A DNA stretch of 64,000 nucleotides from contig JACKIV010000003.1 of assembly GCA_020638285.1 (NCBI GenBank), positions 124,001-188,000 on the forward strand, in the 5' to 3' direction. Position 1 is the first letter of the stretch. The number at the start of each line of letters is the position of its first letter. The position numbers and the translations under genes are program-made. The DNA comes from Rhodospirillales bacterium. GTDB taxonomy: Bacteria > Pseudomonadota > Alphaproteobacteria > Micavibrionales > Micavibrionaceae. Positions 17,134 to 26,111 of this stretch are shown in pieces. The notes below the pieces were generated by a model. It saw only the letters and a list, made by a program, of their open reading frames with translations, had not been told where the DNA came from and made no database searches.

Positions 17134-19737
17134 TTGACCCGGAACGTCGTCATCGTCGAATCGCCCGCCAAGGCGAAGACCATCAATAAATATCTGGGCA
17201 ACGACTATGTGGTTGTGGCGTCGTTTGGCCATGTGCGCGACCTTGTGAACAAGGACGGGTCGGTCGCCCCGGACGACGATTTCGCGATGAAGTGGGAGTT
17301 GAGCGAAAAATCCGCCAAGCCGTTGAGCGAGATTAAAAAGGCTCTTAAAGGGGCTTCGGCCCTGTTTCTGGCCACTGACCCTGACCGGGAAGGAGAGGCG
17401 ATTTCCTGGCATGTTCAGGAGATTCTGGAGGACAAATCCCTGCTCAAGGGCATGACGGTCCGGCGGGTGACCTTCAACGAAATTACGAAAAAAGCCGTTC
17501 AGGCGGCCTTCACGCAGGCCCGCGATCTGGATACGCACCTGATTGAGGCCTATCTGGCGCGCCGGGCGCTGGATTATCTGGTCGGATTTTCGATATCGCC
17601 AATTTTGTGGCGCAAGCTGCCCGGTTCGCGCTCTGCCGGTCGGGTGCAGTCGGTTGCGCTGCGCCTTGTCTGCGAACGGGAAACCGAGATTGAAAAATTT
17701 ATTTCCGAAGAATACTGGTCGATTGATGCGAAGCTGAAAACGCCTGATGGCGCGCCCTTTACCGCGCGCCTGTCCCAGCTGGACGGCAAAAAACTCGATA
17801 AAATGGCGATCAAGGGCGAGGCCGGGGCGGATGACGCCGTGGCCAGAATTCGCGCCGGGGCGCTGTCGGTCGCAAAGGTTGAGAAGAAGCAGGTTCGGCG
17901 CAATCCGTGGCCGCCTTTCATTACGTCAACCCTTCAGATGGAGGCTTCGCGCAAACTGCGCCTGTCCGCCGCCCAGACGATGCGTCTGGCCCAGAAACTC
18001 TATGAAGGGGTTGATATCAAAGGGGAAACGGTTGGACTCATCACCTATATGAGAACCGACGGGACAACCCTGTCCGAAGACGCGGTGACGCAGTGCCGCG
18101 AGGTGATCCGTGACAAATTCGGCCTGAAATACCTGCCCGATGCGCCGCGCCTGTACAAAACCAAGGCCAAAAACGCACAGGAAGCGCACGAGGCCATCCG
18201 TCCCACGGATCTGACCCGCTTGCCGGAAGATGTCGCGGCGGTGGTCGATCCGGAGATGGCGAAACTGTATGATCTGATCTGGAAACGCACCATGGCCTCC
18301 CAGATGGAAAACGCCGTTCTGGATCAGGTCGGGGCGGATATCGCCAATGAAAAGGGCGATGTGGTCCTGCGCGCCAGCGGCTCGACGATCGCGTTTGACG
18401 GATTTTTGACGCTTTACCATGAGGACAAGGACGACGAGGCCGAAGACGACGAGGAAAACCGCCGCCTGCCGCCTTTGTCCGAAGGCATGAAAACCCCGCT
18501 GGTCGAGGTTTTGCCGGAACAGCATTTCACCCAGCCCCCGCCGCGCTATTCCGAGGCCACATTGGTCAAGAAAATGGAGGAGCTGGGCATCGGGCGTCCG
18601 TCCACCTATGCGTCGATCTTGCAGGTTTTGCGGGATCGCAATTATGTTACCCTCGAGAATCGCAGGTTTATTCCAGAGGATCGCGGGCGTCTGGTCACGA
18701 GCTTTCTGTCGAAATTCTTCACCCGCTATGTGGATTATGGATTTACGGCGGGGCTGGAGGAGGAGCTGGACGCCATCTCCAACGGCCATGTGCTCTGGAA
18801 GGAAGCGCTGCGCCAGTTCTGGAAAGACTTTTCCAAAGCCATTGAAGACACCAAAGACCTGACCATCACGCAGGTCATTGATACGCTGGACGCCGAGCTG
18901 GGACCGCATTTCTTCCCGCCGCGCGAGGATGGTTCCGATCCGCGCTCCTGCCCGGCCTGTTCCGAAGGCCGTCTGTCCCTGCGCCTCGGGAAATTCGGGG
19001 CGTTTGTGGGGTGTTCGAGATATCCCGACTGTCGCTATACGCGCCCTCTGGTTGTGCCTGTGGAGGGCGAGGGGGGCGAGAGCGAAGCCGCTGCGCAACT
19101 GGGGAATGCCCCGAAAATTCTGGGGGACGATCCCTTGTCCGGGCGTACGGTCAGTCTGCGGCGCGGGCCGTACGGGCCTTATGTCCAGATTGATCCGCCG
19201 CCCGTCGTGGCGGAAACGCCGGAGGCGCCGGTCTCTATGCCCGATCCCGCTCCGGAGGATGTCGCGCAGGAGCCTTCGGACGGCAAGAAGAAAAAACCAA
19301 AGAAAAAAGCCAAGGCCAAAAAACCGCCTGTCGAAAAACCAAAGCGGCAAGGCTTGCCACGCGGGATGAGCATCGAAAGCGTCGATCTGGGCGTGGCGTT
19401 AAAGCTGCTTTCCCTGCCGCGCGACGTGGGCGCGCATCCGGAGACAGGCAAGATGATTCAGTCCGGGATCGGACGTTTCGGGCCGTATCTCAAGCATGAT
19501 GATAAATTCAAATCCATTCCAAAAGACGATGATGTCTTGACCATCGGAATTAACCGTGCCGTGGACCTTCTGGCGCAGGCCAAAGAGGGCGGCGGGCGCA
19601 AGGGCGGGTGGAAAAAACGCCCCGCTGGTGAGACTCCGGACCCGAAAACTGCCCACACCGTCAAGGCCAAAGGCAAGCCAAAGGCCAAATCAAAAGGGAA
19701 ACCCACCGCAGGGAAAAAGGTCGCCGGGAAAACGTAA
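17134..19737 (+). CDS. topA: DNA topoisomerase I
   Basis: Type IA topoisomerase, relaxing negative supercoils. 867 residues: TOPRIM domain at the N-terminus (VIVESPAKAKTI, ATDPDREGEAISWH), catalytic Tyr305 in GLITYMRTDGTT, a single four-Cys zinc motif (CPACSEG, CSRYPDC), then Topo_C-type repeats (SLRRGPYGPYVQ, GIGRFGPYLKHDD) and a Lys-rich tail of about 60 residues. A second Lys-rich stretch (KKKKPKKKAKAKK) separates the repeats. The start is TTG: it follows AAGGAAAAAG at the right distance and no ATG lies before the TOPRIM motif. Confidence 0.97.
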   Translation: MTRNVVIVESPAKAKTINKYLGNDYVVVASFGHVRDLVNKDGSVAPDDDFAMKWELSEKSAKPLSEIKKALKGASALFLATDPDREGEAISWHVQEILEDKSLLKGMTVRRVTFNEITKKAVQAAFTQARDLDTHLIEAYLARRALDYLVGFSISPILWRKLPGSRSAGRVQSVALRLVCERETEIEKFISEEYWSIDAKLKTPDGAPFTARLSQLDGKKLDKMAIKGEAGADDAVARIRAGALSVAKVEKKQVRRNPWPPFITSTLQMEASRKLRLSAAQTMRLAQKLYEGVDIKGETVGLITYMRTDGTTLSEDAVTQCREVIRDKFGLKYLPDAPRLYKTKAKNAQEAHEAIRPTDLTRLPEDVAAVVDPEMAKLYDLIWKRTMASQMENAVLDQVGADIANEKGDVVLRASGSTIAFDGFLTLYHEDKDDEAEDDEENRRLPPLSEGMKTPLVEVLPEQHFTQPPPRYSEATLVKKMEELGIGRPSTYASILQVLRDRNYVTLENRRFIPEDRGRLVTSFLSKFFTRYVDYGFTAGLEEELDAISNGHVLWKEALRQFWKDFSKAIEDTKDLTITQVIDTLDAELGPHFFPPREDGSDPRSCPACSEGRLSLRLGKFGAFVGCSRYPDCRYTRPLVVPVEGEGGESEAAAQLGNAPKILGDDPLSGRTVSLRRGPYGPYVQIDPPPVVAETPEAPVSMPDPAPEDVAQEPSDGKKKKPKKKAKAKKPPVEKPKRQGLPRGMSIESVDLGVALKLLSLPRDVGAHPETGKMIQSGIGRFGPYLKHDDKFKSIPKDDDVLTIGINRAVDLLAQAKEGGGRKGGWKKRPAGETPDPKTAHTVKAKGKPKAKSKGKPTAGKKVAGKT

Positions 19738-19746
19738 GATTTGTTC

Positions 19747-20652
19747 CTATTCGGCGATACGGCAAGTCAGGCGCGCAGATCCATCAGTTCGGGCCTCAAT
19801 CTGCCCTTCTCCCCCTACAGGCAGGGCATAAAGCGGTCCGCTATGCCCGAACGGAGCGTTCAGGATGATCGGGATGTCGCACCCGTCCAGATGTTCCGCC
19901 ACGATGTCGCGCAAGGTCAATCCAAAGGGCCGTCCGCTGTCCTTCATGTCTGCGAAATGTCCCAGAACAAGGCCGGCGATCTTCCGGAATATTCCGGCTC
20001 GGGCTATCTGGGCAAAGCCCCGATCGATGCGGCTGATTTCCTCGCCAACGTCTTCCAGAAACAGGATAGCGCCCGAGCAGTCCGGCATATCATGCGTTCC
20101 GACAAGGCACTGAATCAACGCCAGATTTCCTCCGAACAGGGGAGCTTGCGCGATGCCGGGGCGGAAAATTTCGACCTCGTCGACGGGCAGGCAAACACTC
20201 TCGCCGCTGAGGAGTTTCAACAGATGGTCCAACTCGGCGCCTTTGCGAACACGTTTAAGGACGGGGCCGTGGATGGTGGTTAATCCTGCCCGCGCAGTCA
20301 TGGTATTCAGGAGGGCCGTTGAATCGCTAAAGCCTATGAACGGCTTGGGATGGTTGCGAATCAAATCCCAGTCAATTCGGTCCAGAAGATGCAGCGCCCG
20401 GTTTCCGCCGCCCGCCGCCCACACGGCGCGGATATCCGGATCGGTAAACAGATCGTGCAGCGCCGAAATTTTCTCGGCATGAGTCCCGGCGGACTGGTTC
20501 CACCGGGCATAGGTCTGGGGGTGAATCCGGACACGAAACCCCCGCGATTCGAGCGCAGAAATCCCCGCCGCCAGATCGTCCGGCAGGACGAAGCTGGAGG
20601 GAGAACACACCCCGATCGTATCGCCGGGGCGAAGGGGAAAGGCGGCAGGCAT
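19747..20652 (-). CDS. ldcA: LD-carboxypeptidase (peptidase S66, LdcA/MccF-like)
   Basis: S66 peptidases remove the terminal D-Ala from muropeptide tetrapeptides during murein recycling, or in the MccF branch inactivate microcin C-type compounds. The 301-residue protein has the nucleophile elbow PFIGFSDSTALL (Ser of GFSDST), the Glu in FLEDVGEE and the His in FGHSGP. It has no signal peptide, so it is cytoplasmic. It starts 5 bases after an unknown zinc-finger-like gene on the same strand and converges with topA. The LdcA recycling role is the default assignment. Confidence 0.9.
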   Translation of the reverse strand: MPAAFPLRPGDTIGVCSPSSFVLPDDLAAGISALESRGFRVRIHPQTYARWNQSAGTHAEKISALHDLFTDPDIRAVWAAGGGNRALHLLDRIDWDLIRNHPKPFIGFSDSTALLNTMTARAGLTTIHGPVLKRVRKGAELDHLLKLLSGESVCLPVDEVEIFRPGIAQAPLFGGNLALIQCLVGTHDMPDCSGAILFLEDVGEEISRIDRGFAQIARAGIFRKIAGLVLGHFADMKDSGRPFGLTLRDIVAEHLDGCDIPIILNAPFGHSGPLYALPVGGEGQIEARTDGSARLTCRIAE

Positions 20653-20657
20653 AGCCG

Positions 20658-21656
20658 CTAAAGCGTAGCAGAAATGTCTACAGGAGACAGCGTTTTCTTT
20701 CTTTCACTGAAATCAAGCCGTTTGTTCTGAATAAAATCAGGGTTTTCGATATCAAGAAACAGAATCCACTGTTTTGTCGTGGCGGGATTTTCTCCTTGGG
20801 GAAAAAGCTTCGGGACCGCCAGAAGGAGAACGGGGCAATCCAGATCGACATGATCCTGAGGCAAAAATGCAGGCCCGATATCTTTTGGGCCGAATGTGAT
20901 TCGTGGCTGGAGCGTCACGATCCTGTTTCCCGGAGTCTCGATCTGATAAGGATGACAGATCAAGGGGAATGTTCCGTTCGACAGAGGGGTACGTCCCCAT
21001 TTCTCAGGATTGAGGTAAAACAGGCGTGGCTGGCCGTCCTGTTTCCATCGGTTTGTCGACAGGGCATTGAACACTCCCGAAAGCCGTTTTGGACCTGCGA
21101 CCAGAAAATCGGACAAAGTAGGCAAGGTGTTTTGGTATCTTACTTTTGAATTGCCAAGACGCTCAAGGCTCTGGAAATCCAGAGGATGGAAGAAATCCCG
21201 AACAGCATGGATGTTGACAATTTCGCGTTGATAGTAAAGAGGATCAATCTCCAGAAGCCCCTCTTTTTCAAATTTCCGGATCTGTTCGGGCGAGACTTCC
21301 CAGCCTTTGAGGATCTTTTTATTGAGGTGAAACCGCAGTCCGATGGAGGGGTTAAAATCCTTATGTCCGCTGTGCTGGGCGGCAGACTCTTCATGGTTGC
21401 AGCCTTTGACATGATTGTCTTTTTTCTCGGCGCGGAAGGTGTCCGGAATCTCCCTGCATCCCTGTTTTCTGTATCCGCTGACAAATATCAGGGGGGCGTC
21501 GCACCCGTCGCCGGGGCACTGGATGTTTCCTTTGTCTGATGATCGATATTCCTGTGGCTCAATGAAATTCCTGTTGTCGCGGGGAACCTTCAATCGCGCC
21601 AGAGGGAATTTATATTGCCAGGTATTCCAAGCGTTTCTTAAAGGGTCTGTTGCCAT
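20658..21656 (-). CDS. unknown protein with an N-terminal CoiA-like Cys/His cluster
   Basis: From ATG 21656 the product has 332 residues. Residues about 25-95 hold CPGDGCDAPLIFVSGYR, then DTFRAEKKDNHVKGCNHEE: a Cys pair followed by an F-R and an H-x3-C motif, a layout like the zinc-binding N-terminus of CoiA-type competence and nuclease-associated proteins. The remainder is a soluble alpha/beta-like region (PLSNGTFPLICHPYQIETPG, CPVLLLAVPKL) without motifs I can assign. By eye it is more AT-rich than prfC and ldcA on either side, suggesting separate acquisition. Only 5 bases from ldcA, so co-transcribed. Function unknown. Confidence 0.75.
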   Translation of the reverse strand: MATDPLRNAWNTWQYKFPLARLKVPRDNRNFIEPQEYRSSDKGNIQCPGDGCDAPLIFVSGYRKQGCREIPDTFRAEKKDNHVKGCNHEESAAQHSGHKDFNPSIGLRFHLNKKILKGWEVSPEQIRKFEKEGLLEIDPLYYQREIVNIHAVRDFFHPLDFQSLERLGNSKVRYQNTLPTLSDFLVAGPKRLSGVFNALSTNRWKQDGQPRLFYLNPEKWGRTPLSNGTFPLICHPYQIETPGNRIVTLQPRITFGPKDIGPAFLPQDHVDLDCPVLLLAVPKLFPQGENPATTKQWILFLDIENPDFIQNKRLDFSERKKTLSPVDISATL

Positions 21657-21785
21657 GAGATCATCATTTATGACAACGAGCAGTAAAAGGCAATGTTTTT
21701 GTTGACCCATTGCCTTTGCTTTCATGAGGGAATCGGCGCGAATCCATTGACAACCCCTTCATTTCCGGGCTTGTATCTCCGGGCC

Positions 21786-23363
21786 ATGGCCAGACAGGAC
21801 GACGAGATTGCCCGGCGGCGGACTTTTGCGATTATTTCGCACCCGGACGCCGGAAAGACCACCTTGACGGAAAAGCTCCTGCTTTTCGGCGGGGCGATTC
21901 AGCTTGCCGGAATGGTCAAGGCCAAGGGCGAGCGCCGCCGCGCCCATTCCGACTGGATGAAGGTGGAGCAGGAGCGCGGGATTTCCGTTGTCTCCTCGGT
22001 TATGACATTCGAGAACAACGGAATTGCCTATAACCTGCTTGATACGCCGGGGCACGAGGATTTTTCAGAAGACACCTACCGGACCTTGAGCGCCGTGGAC
22101 AGCGCCGTGATGGTGCTCGACGCCGCCAAGGGGATTGAGCCGCAAACCCTGAAATTATTCGAGGTCTGCCGCCTGCGCGATGTGCCGATCATCACCTTTA
22201 TCAACAAGATGGACCGCGACGGTCAGGAACCTCTCGACCTGATGGACGAGATCGAAAAGCGTCTGGCGCTGGACGTGACGCCGCTTAGCTGGCCCATCGG
22301 GATGGGGCGTGATTTCCGGGGGTGTTATGACCTTCTGGACGACCAACTGGTTCTGTTCGACCGCAGCAAGGGCGAGGTTCTTCAGGACGGCCTGCGGTGC
22401 CGGGGGCTTGACGATCCGCAGATCGACACGGCCCTGTCGTCCGATCAGGCCCGAAAACTGCGCGAGGACGTGGAGATGGTCCGCGCCCTGTGCAAGCCGT
22501 TCGACCGCGACGCCTATCGCGAGGGCCATATGTCCCCGGTCTTTTTCGGCAGCGCAATCAATAACTTCGGGGTGAGGGAGCTTCTGGCCGGGATCGGGCG
22601 CTTTGCCCCTTCGCCGCGCCCGCAGAAAACCTCCGTCCGGGATGTTCTGCCAGAAGAATCAAAGGTTTCCGCCTTTGTCTTTAAGATTCAGGCGAACATG
22701 GACCCGAAACACCGTGACCGCATGGCGTTTTTGCGGATTTGCTCCGGCACCTTCCGGCGCGGGATGAAGCTCAAACATGTCCGCTCGGGCAAAATGCTCA
22801 CCATCCACAGCCCCCAGATGTTCTTTGCCCAGGACCGGGAAATGGCGGAAGAGGCCTTTGCGGGGGATATTATCGGCATTCAAAGCCACGGGAATCTGCG
22901 CGTGGGCGATACGCTTACCGAAGGCGAGGAGGTCCGGTTCACGGGTCTGCCGAGCTTTGCGCCGGAAATGATGCAGCGCGTGCGCCCGGATGACCCTATG
23001 AAGGCCAAGCACCTGCAAAGCGCTCTGGAGCAACTGGCCGAAGAAGGCGCGGCGCGGGTGTTCAAGCCCAATATGGACTCGGGCTGGATCGTCGGGGTCA
23101 TCGGCCCCTTGCAGTTCGATGTTCTGGCCGATCGCATCCGCACGGAATATGACATTCCGGTGCGATTCGAGCCTACGGCCCTGTATGCGGCGCGGTGGGT
23201 TTCGGCGGACGATCATAAGGCATTGAAATCGTTCGTTGATTCTAGCGGCGGCGCGATGGCAGCGGATCACGACGGCGACCCGGTCTTTATGGCCCGCAAC
23301 GCCTGGCACCTCGACGAGGCCACGAGAAAAAATCCGGATATCCGGTTTGCTGCGGTGAAGTGA
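21786..23363 (+). CDS. prfC: peptide chain release factor 3
   Basis: RF3 is the GTPase that removes RF1/RF2 from the ribosome after termination. The 525-residue protein carries the G motifs: SHPDAGKTTLTEK (G1), the switch region ISVVSSVM, DTPGHEDFSEDT (G3) and FINKMDRDGQ (G4), followed by the RF3 domains II and III (KIQANMDPKHRDRMAF, GVIGPLQFDVLADRI). An in-frame codon at 21693 would add 31 non-conserved residues; ATG 21786 (MARQDDEIARRRTF) matches family N-termini. It is divergent from the unknown gene at 20658, with 129 bases between the starts. Confidence 0.97.
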   Translation: MARQDDEIARRRTFAIISHPDAGKTTLTEKLLLFGGAIQLAGMVKAKGERRRAHSDWMKVEQERGISVVSSVMTFENNGIAYNLLDTPGHEDFSEDTYRTLSAVDSAVMVLDAAKGIEPQTLKLFEVCRLRDVPIITFINKMDRDGQEPLDLMDEIEKRLALDVTPLSWPIGMGRDFRGCYDLLDDQLVLFDRSKGEVLQDGLRCRGLDDPQIDTALSSDQARKLREDVEMVRALCKPFDRDAYREGHMSPVFFGSAINNFGVRELLAGIGRFAPSPRPQKTSVRDVLPEESKVSAFVFKIQANMDPKHRDRMAFLRICSGTFRRGMKLKHVRSGKMLTIHSPQMFFAQDREMAEEAFAGDIIGIQSHGNLRVGDTLTEGEEVRFTGLPSFAPEMMQRVRPDDPMKAKHLQSALEQLAEEGAARVFKPNMDSGWIVGVIGPLQFDVLADRIRTEYDIPVRFEPTALYAARWVSADDHKALKSFVDSSGGAMAADHDGDPVFMARNAWHLDEATRKNPDIRFAAVK

Positions 23364-23430
23364 TCGTCCTCTTTTGCCTTTTTCTGTCTTTTCATAAATT
23401 TTTCCATGGATTCGTTCTCATAAAAACAGA

Positions 23431-23459
23431 TTGACATTATGAAAATAACGATCTAGCTT
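23431..23459 (+). promoter_or_regulatory. candidate sigma-70 promoter of the small secreted-protein gene
   Basis: TTGACA at 23431-23436 (perfect -35), a 17-base spacer and TAGCTT at 23454-23459, 37 bases before the ATG at 23497. It makes this gene independent of prfC. Confidence 0.6.
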
Positions 23460-23496
23460 CTTCTTCGGCTTTACAAAAAATGAAGGAGACACGGAA

Positions 23497-23916
23497 ATGT
23501 ATATTGATTTCAAAAGTGCCGTGGCAGGGGGGGCCTTGGTGGCTCTTGTCGCAAATGGCGGAATCGGATGGCCGCAGGAGCCCGTTTGTCTGAGCGTTCA
23601 GACAGGAGAGACGCTGCGGAGTTTGTGCCTGAATTTTTTAACATCCGCCAGCGGTGAAGCGACATCGGATGCTTCTCCTGAGGCTGATGCCACACAGAGT
23701 CTGGAAGAGCTTTTGAAAGGGACGCCTCTTCAGGCTCCTGTTTCCCCTCCATCCTCTGCTCCTTCTGTTCCTGACAATTCGGTGGATCCGGATATGGAAC
23801 GGAGGATTCAGGAAAGGGTAAAAGCGATGCAGGATCCATGCAATATAGAAAGCCTTTTCCAAAAAAAGAACCAAGGCGACTGGAATCCGTCCATTGTTTT
23901 GCCCACATGCACGTAA
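23497..23916 (+). CDS. small Pro-rich protein of unknown function
   Basis: 139 residues starting at an ATG with a good ribosome site (GAAGGAGA about 10 bases before it) and its own promoter-like sequence. The N-terminal segment AVAGGALVALVANGGIG may be a signal peptide or membrane anchor, though it lacks a clear basic start and cleavage site. The middle is Ser/Pro/Glu-rich and disordered; two Cys occur near each end (CLSVQ, SLCLN, DPCNIE, PTCT). It ends one base before the recO stop on the other strand. No family recognised. Confidence 0.65.
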   Translation: MYIDFKSAVAGGALVALVANGGIGWPQEPVCLSVQTGETLRSLCLNFLTSASGEATSDASPEADATQSLEELLKGTPLQAPVSPPSSAPSVPDNSVDPDMERRIQERVKAMQDPCNIESLFQKKNQGDWNPSIVLPTCT

Positions 23917-23917
23917 G

Positions 23918-24691
23918 TCAGACGGCTGTGACGTTGCGGGGTTTATCCCGATTTTGTGCAGGGATGGCCCCGTTTTCGAATCCTGCCCGGAATCTCTGGC
24001 GGGGGGCGGGAACGCCGCTTGCGTGGTGTGCAAAGGCCCATATTTCCAGAAATCTTCCGGTCAGATCAAGACCCTTGATGATTTCTTCCGGGGCATCGTC
24101 TCCGCCCCCCGGCTTGAGAAAAGCGGGTAGGGGGAGCAGGCGATCTGCATAGGGTCCGCCCTTTTCACGGCTGACGGCGCGGCCCGATTTCGGGCTGACC
24201 CATTCGAGGGTCTGCGGGTCTCCGCCGAGCGCGCAGCGGCTCAAATCGAGCCCGAAGCCCAGTTCACGCAGAAAGGCGATTTCCCAGAAGATATAAGCTG
24301 CCCCCCAATGTTCGCCGCTCAGATGCGCCAACAGAGCTTCCAGCCCCGAGAACAATCCGGCGTGACCTTCACGATCGGGCAAGGCGGCTTCGCACAGGGC
24401 GCAGGCCGAGAGCATGGCGGCCAGACGTTGCGGATCATGCAGGATGCGGGGGGCGGCTCCTGCGCCATCGGTTTCAATCGCAAACGTGCCAAGCTGGTCC
24501 GCCACCCGTGCGCGCCAGCTTACATGAACCCGGTTCCCCGACTCCAGAAGGCCGCGCATGCGGGAAGAGTGCGCGCCATGGACGTATCCTGTGTAACGCC
24601 CATGGTCCCGGCCAAGTACGGAAACCACCGCGCCGTTCTCGCCGTGGGGCCGGGCACCCAGAATGATTGCGCAATCAGTCCACTGTTCCAT
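23918..24691 (-). CDS. recO: DNA repair protein RecO
   Basis: RecO, with RecR, loads RecA at gaps by displacing SSB. From ATG 24691 (MEQWTDCAIILGARPHGENG) the protein has 257 residues: an N-terminal OB fold with GRDHGRYTGYVHGAHSSRMRG and a C-terminal helical domain with LSACALCEAALPDREGHAGLF and FLRELGFGLDLSRCALGG, typical of alphaproteobacterial RecO. The frame is open to 24967, but that 92-residue extension runs into algX-like coding sequence and is rejected. It lies downstream of the algX-like gene, overlapping nothing. Confidence 0.93.
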   Translation of the reverse strand: MEQWTDCAIILGARPHGENGAVVSVLGRDHGRYTGYVHGAHSSRMRGLLESGNRVHVSWRARVADQLGTFAIETDGAGAAPRILHDPQRLAAMLSACALCEAALPDREGHAGLFSGLEALLAHLSGEHWGAAYIFWEIAFLRELGFGLDLSRCALGGDPQTLEWVSPKSGRAVSREKGGPYADRLLPLPAFLKPGGGDDAPEEIIKGLDLTGRFLEIWAFAHHASGVPAPRQRFRAGFENGAIPAQNRDKPRNVTAV

Positions 24692-24719
24692 GGGATCATC
24701 GGGAAAAACAGGTTTATCT

Positions 24720-26108
24720 TTATTTTCTCGCGCAGATTCGGGCCTGAACGGTTCCCTTTTGCATGTCTTTTGGTATTTCCAAAGTGATGCTGTCCGTATA
24801 GGCGATTTTGGATTCAAGAAATGCGTAGAAGAAACGCCCGTTTGGGGTGAAGCGGCTGGAGCGTTTGAGCTTGATTTTGTAGACCTGTCTTCCGGCGGAA
24901 TCTTTGAGGGATAAGGCGAAATTCGGTTTTTTAACAGATTCCGAAAAATCGAGGGCGAAATAGGCATTTTGGTGAGCCAATGCTTTCTTCTTCAGTCCCT
25001 TGAACAAGGGGATTTCAGGGGCATCCAGAGAAATCGAACCGGAGGATACCAGTGCCGAATTTCCACAATCTCCTGCCGCTGCCGGGATGGCTTTATTGAA
25101 GAGAGAGCTTTGCGAGTTCTTTTCCCGGAAATTATAATATCCCGGAATTTCCCAGATAATGAGTTTGGGAGGAGATTTTATGTAGGCGTCGCTCGTCAGG
25201 TAATTCAAAATCGAATCGTCCAGTCCTCCGCCCGTGATCGCCTCGTTGATCAGATCCGCCTGAAGATACTCTTTCAGGAAACCATCGAAATTGGGATGAA
25301 ATTCACCCGATTTGCTGTTGCTTGTTCCCACCAGAACCACTTCGGGGGTGGGTTGGTCTCCGAACAGGGCCGACTCGTTTTGGGTTTGAATCGGAGCTGT
25401 TTCAAAAAAAGGATTAACGGCTTTGGGGAGTTTGACCCCGCATAATTTTTCAACGGGGGATTCGAATGTTGTATCCAGATCCTCCGTTCCCTTTGATGTG
25501 GTTGCAAAAGGAATCCTGGGAAGTCTTTCATAAGAAGGAAGCGTCTTTGCGAACGCTGCGACCTTGGCGGCCATCTGGCGTGCGCCGCCGGAACTCCAGT
25601 GATGGTCGGATTTGAAGAAGAAATCCTCGCCCCCTTTATAGTCTGTAATCCCCACAAAATTCAGGCCCGATGCCTGTGCATCGGCGATCATGGCGGCATA
25701 GCTGGCTTTTGCCTGTTTCGGGTCGAATCCTTCTGCCAAAGGATTGCCCGGGACAACATAATCGCTGGCCACAATGCCGCGTGTCGGGATCGTTACAAAA
25801 ATGATATCTGTCCCCTTTTTGGCCAGTGTGTCCTGAATATCTTTAAAACGGGATTTGACCTTTGGGCTTATGGAAAAATCTGGCGTAAAATCCTGCTTCG
25901 TTCGGAATAACCACCCGTCTTTTCCCGGAACAATATAAATATAACCTTCGGAAATTTTTTCGGATTCATAAGCCTTCGGATCCGACAAGGCCTTGCAGGA
26001 CGACAGGTCTGGCGTGGTTTGGGCGTACGAATGTGTCCCGGCGGCTGCGCAAACCAGAAAAAACAGGGCCAGATGGATGGCAAGGCTCCGGAGGGGGTAA
26101 GATGTCAT
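24720..26108 (-). CDS. algX: AlgX-like SGNH O-acetyltransferase
   Basis: A periplasmic enzyme of the type that puts acetyl groups on alginate during export. 462 residues: signal peptide 1-29 (THSYAQ), an SGNH-like domain with D168/H170 in FFFKSDHHWSSGG and the likely nucleophile Ser263 in VVLVGTSNSKSG, the IIWEIPGYYN motif, then about 110 C-terminal residues rich in beta strand, like the carbohydrate-binding module of Pseudomonas AlgX. The second domain distinguishes it from the neighbouring AlgJ-like protein, which begins 3 bases upstream. No alginate-export barrel or AlgK is nearby, so the polymer is inferred from AlgD and Alg8. Confidence 0.85.
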   Translation of the reverse strand: MTSYPLRSLAIHLALFFLVCAAAGTHSYAQTTPDLSSCKALSDPKAYESEKISEGYIYIVPGKDGWLFRTKQDFTPDFSISPKVKSRFKDIQDTLAKKGTDIIFVTIPTRGIVASDYVVPGNPLAEGFDPKQAKASYAAMIADAQASGLNFVGITDYKGGEDFFFKSDHHWSSGGARQMAAKVAAFAKTLPSYERLPRIPFATTSKGTEDLDTTFESPVEKLCGVKLPKAVNPFFETAPIQTQNESALFGDQPTPEVVLVGTSNSKSGEFHPNFDGFLKEYLQADLINEAITGGGLDDSILNYLTSDAYIKSPPKLIIWEIPGYYNFREKNSQSSLFNKAIPAAAGDCGNSALVSSGSISLDAPEIPLFKGLKKKALAHQNAYFALDFSESVKKPNFALSLKDSAGRQVYKIKLKRSSRFTPNGRFFYAFLESKIAYTDSITLEIPKDMQKGTVQARICARK

Positions 26109-26111
26109 GAT

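Noticed and set aside
17926..19350. 474-residue open frame antisense to topA
   Set aside because: Low-complexity shadow of a GC-rich, strongly conserved gene; no ribosome site or domain.
19261..19360. Lys-rich repeats in topA considered as a frameshift or inserted low-complexity element
   Set aside because: The frame stays open and topoisomerase repeats continue on both sides; Lys-rich linkers are common in alphaproteobacterial TopA.
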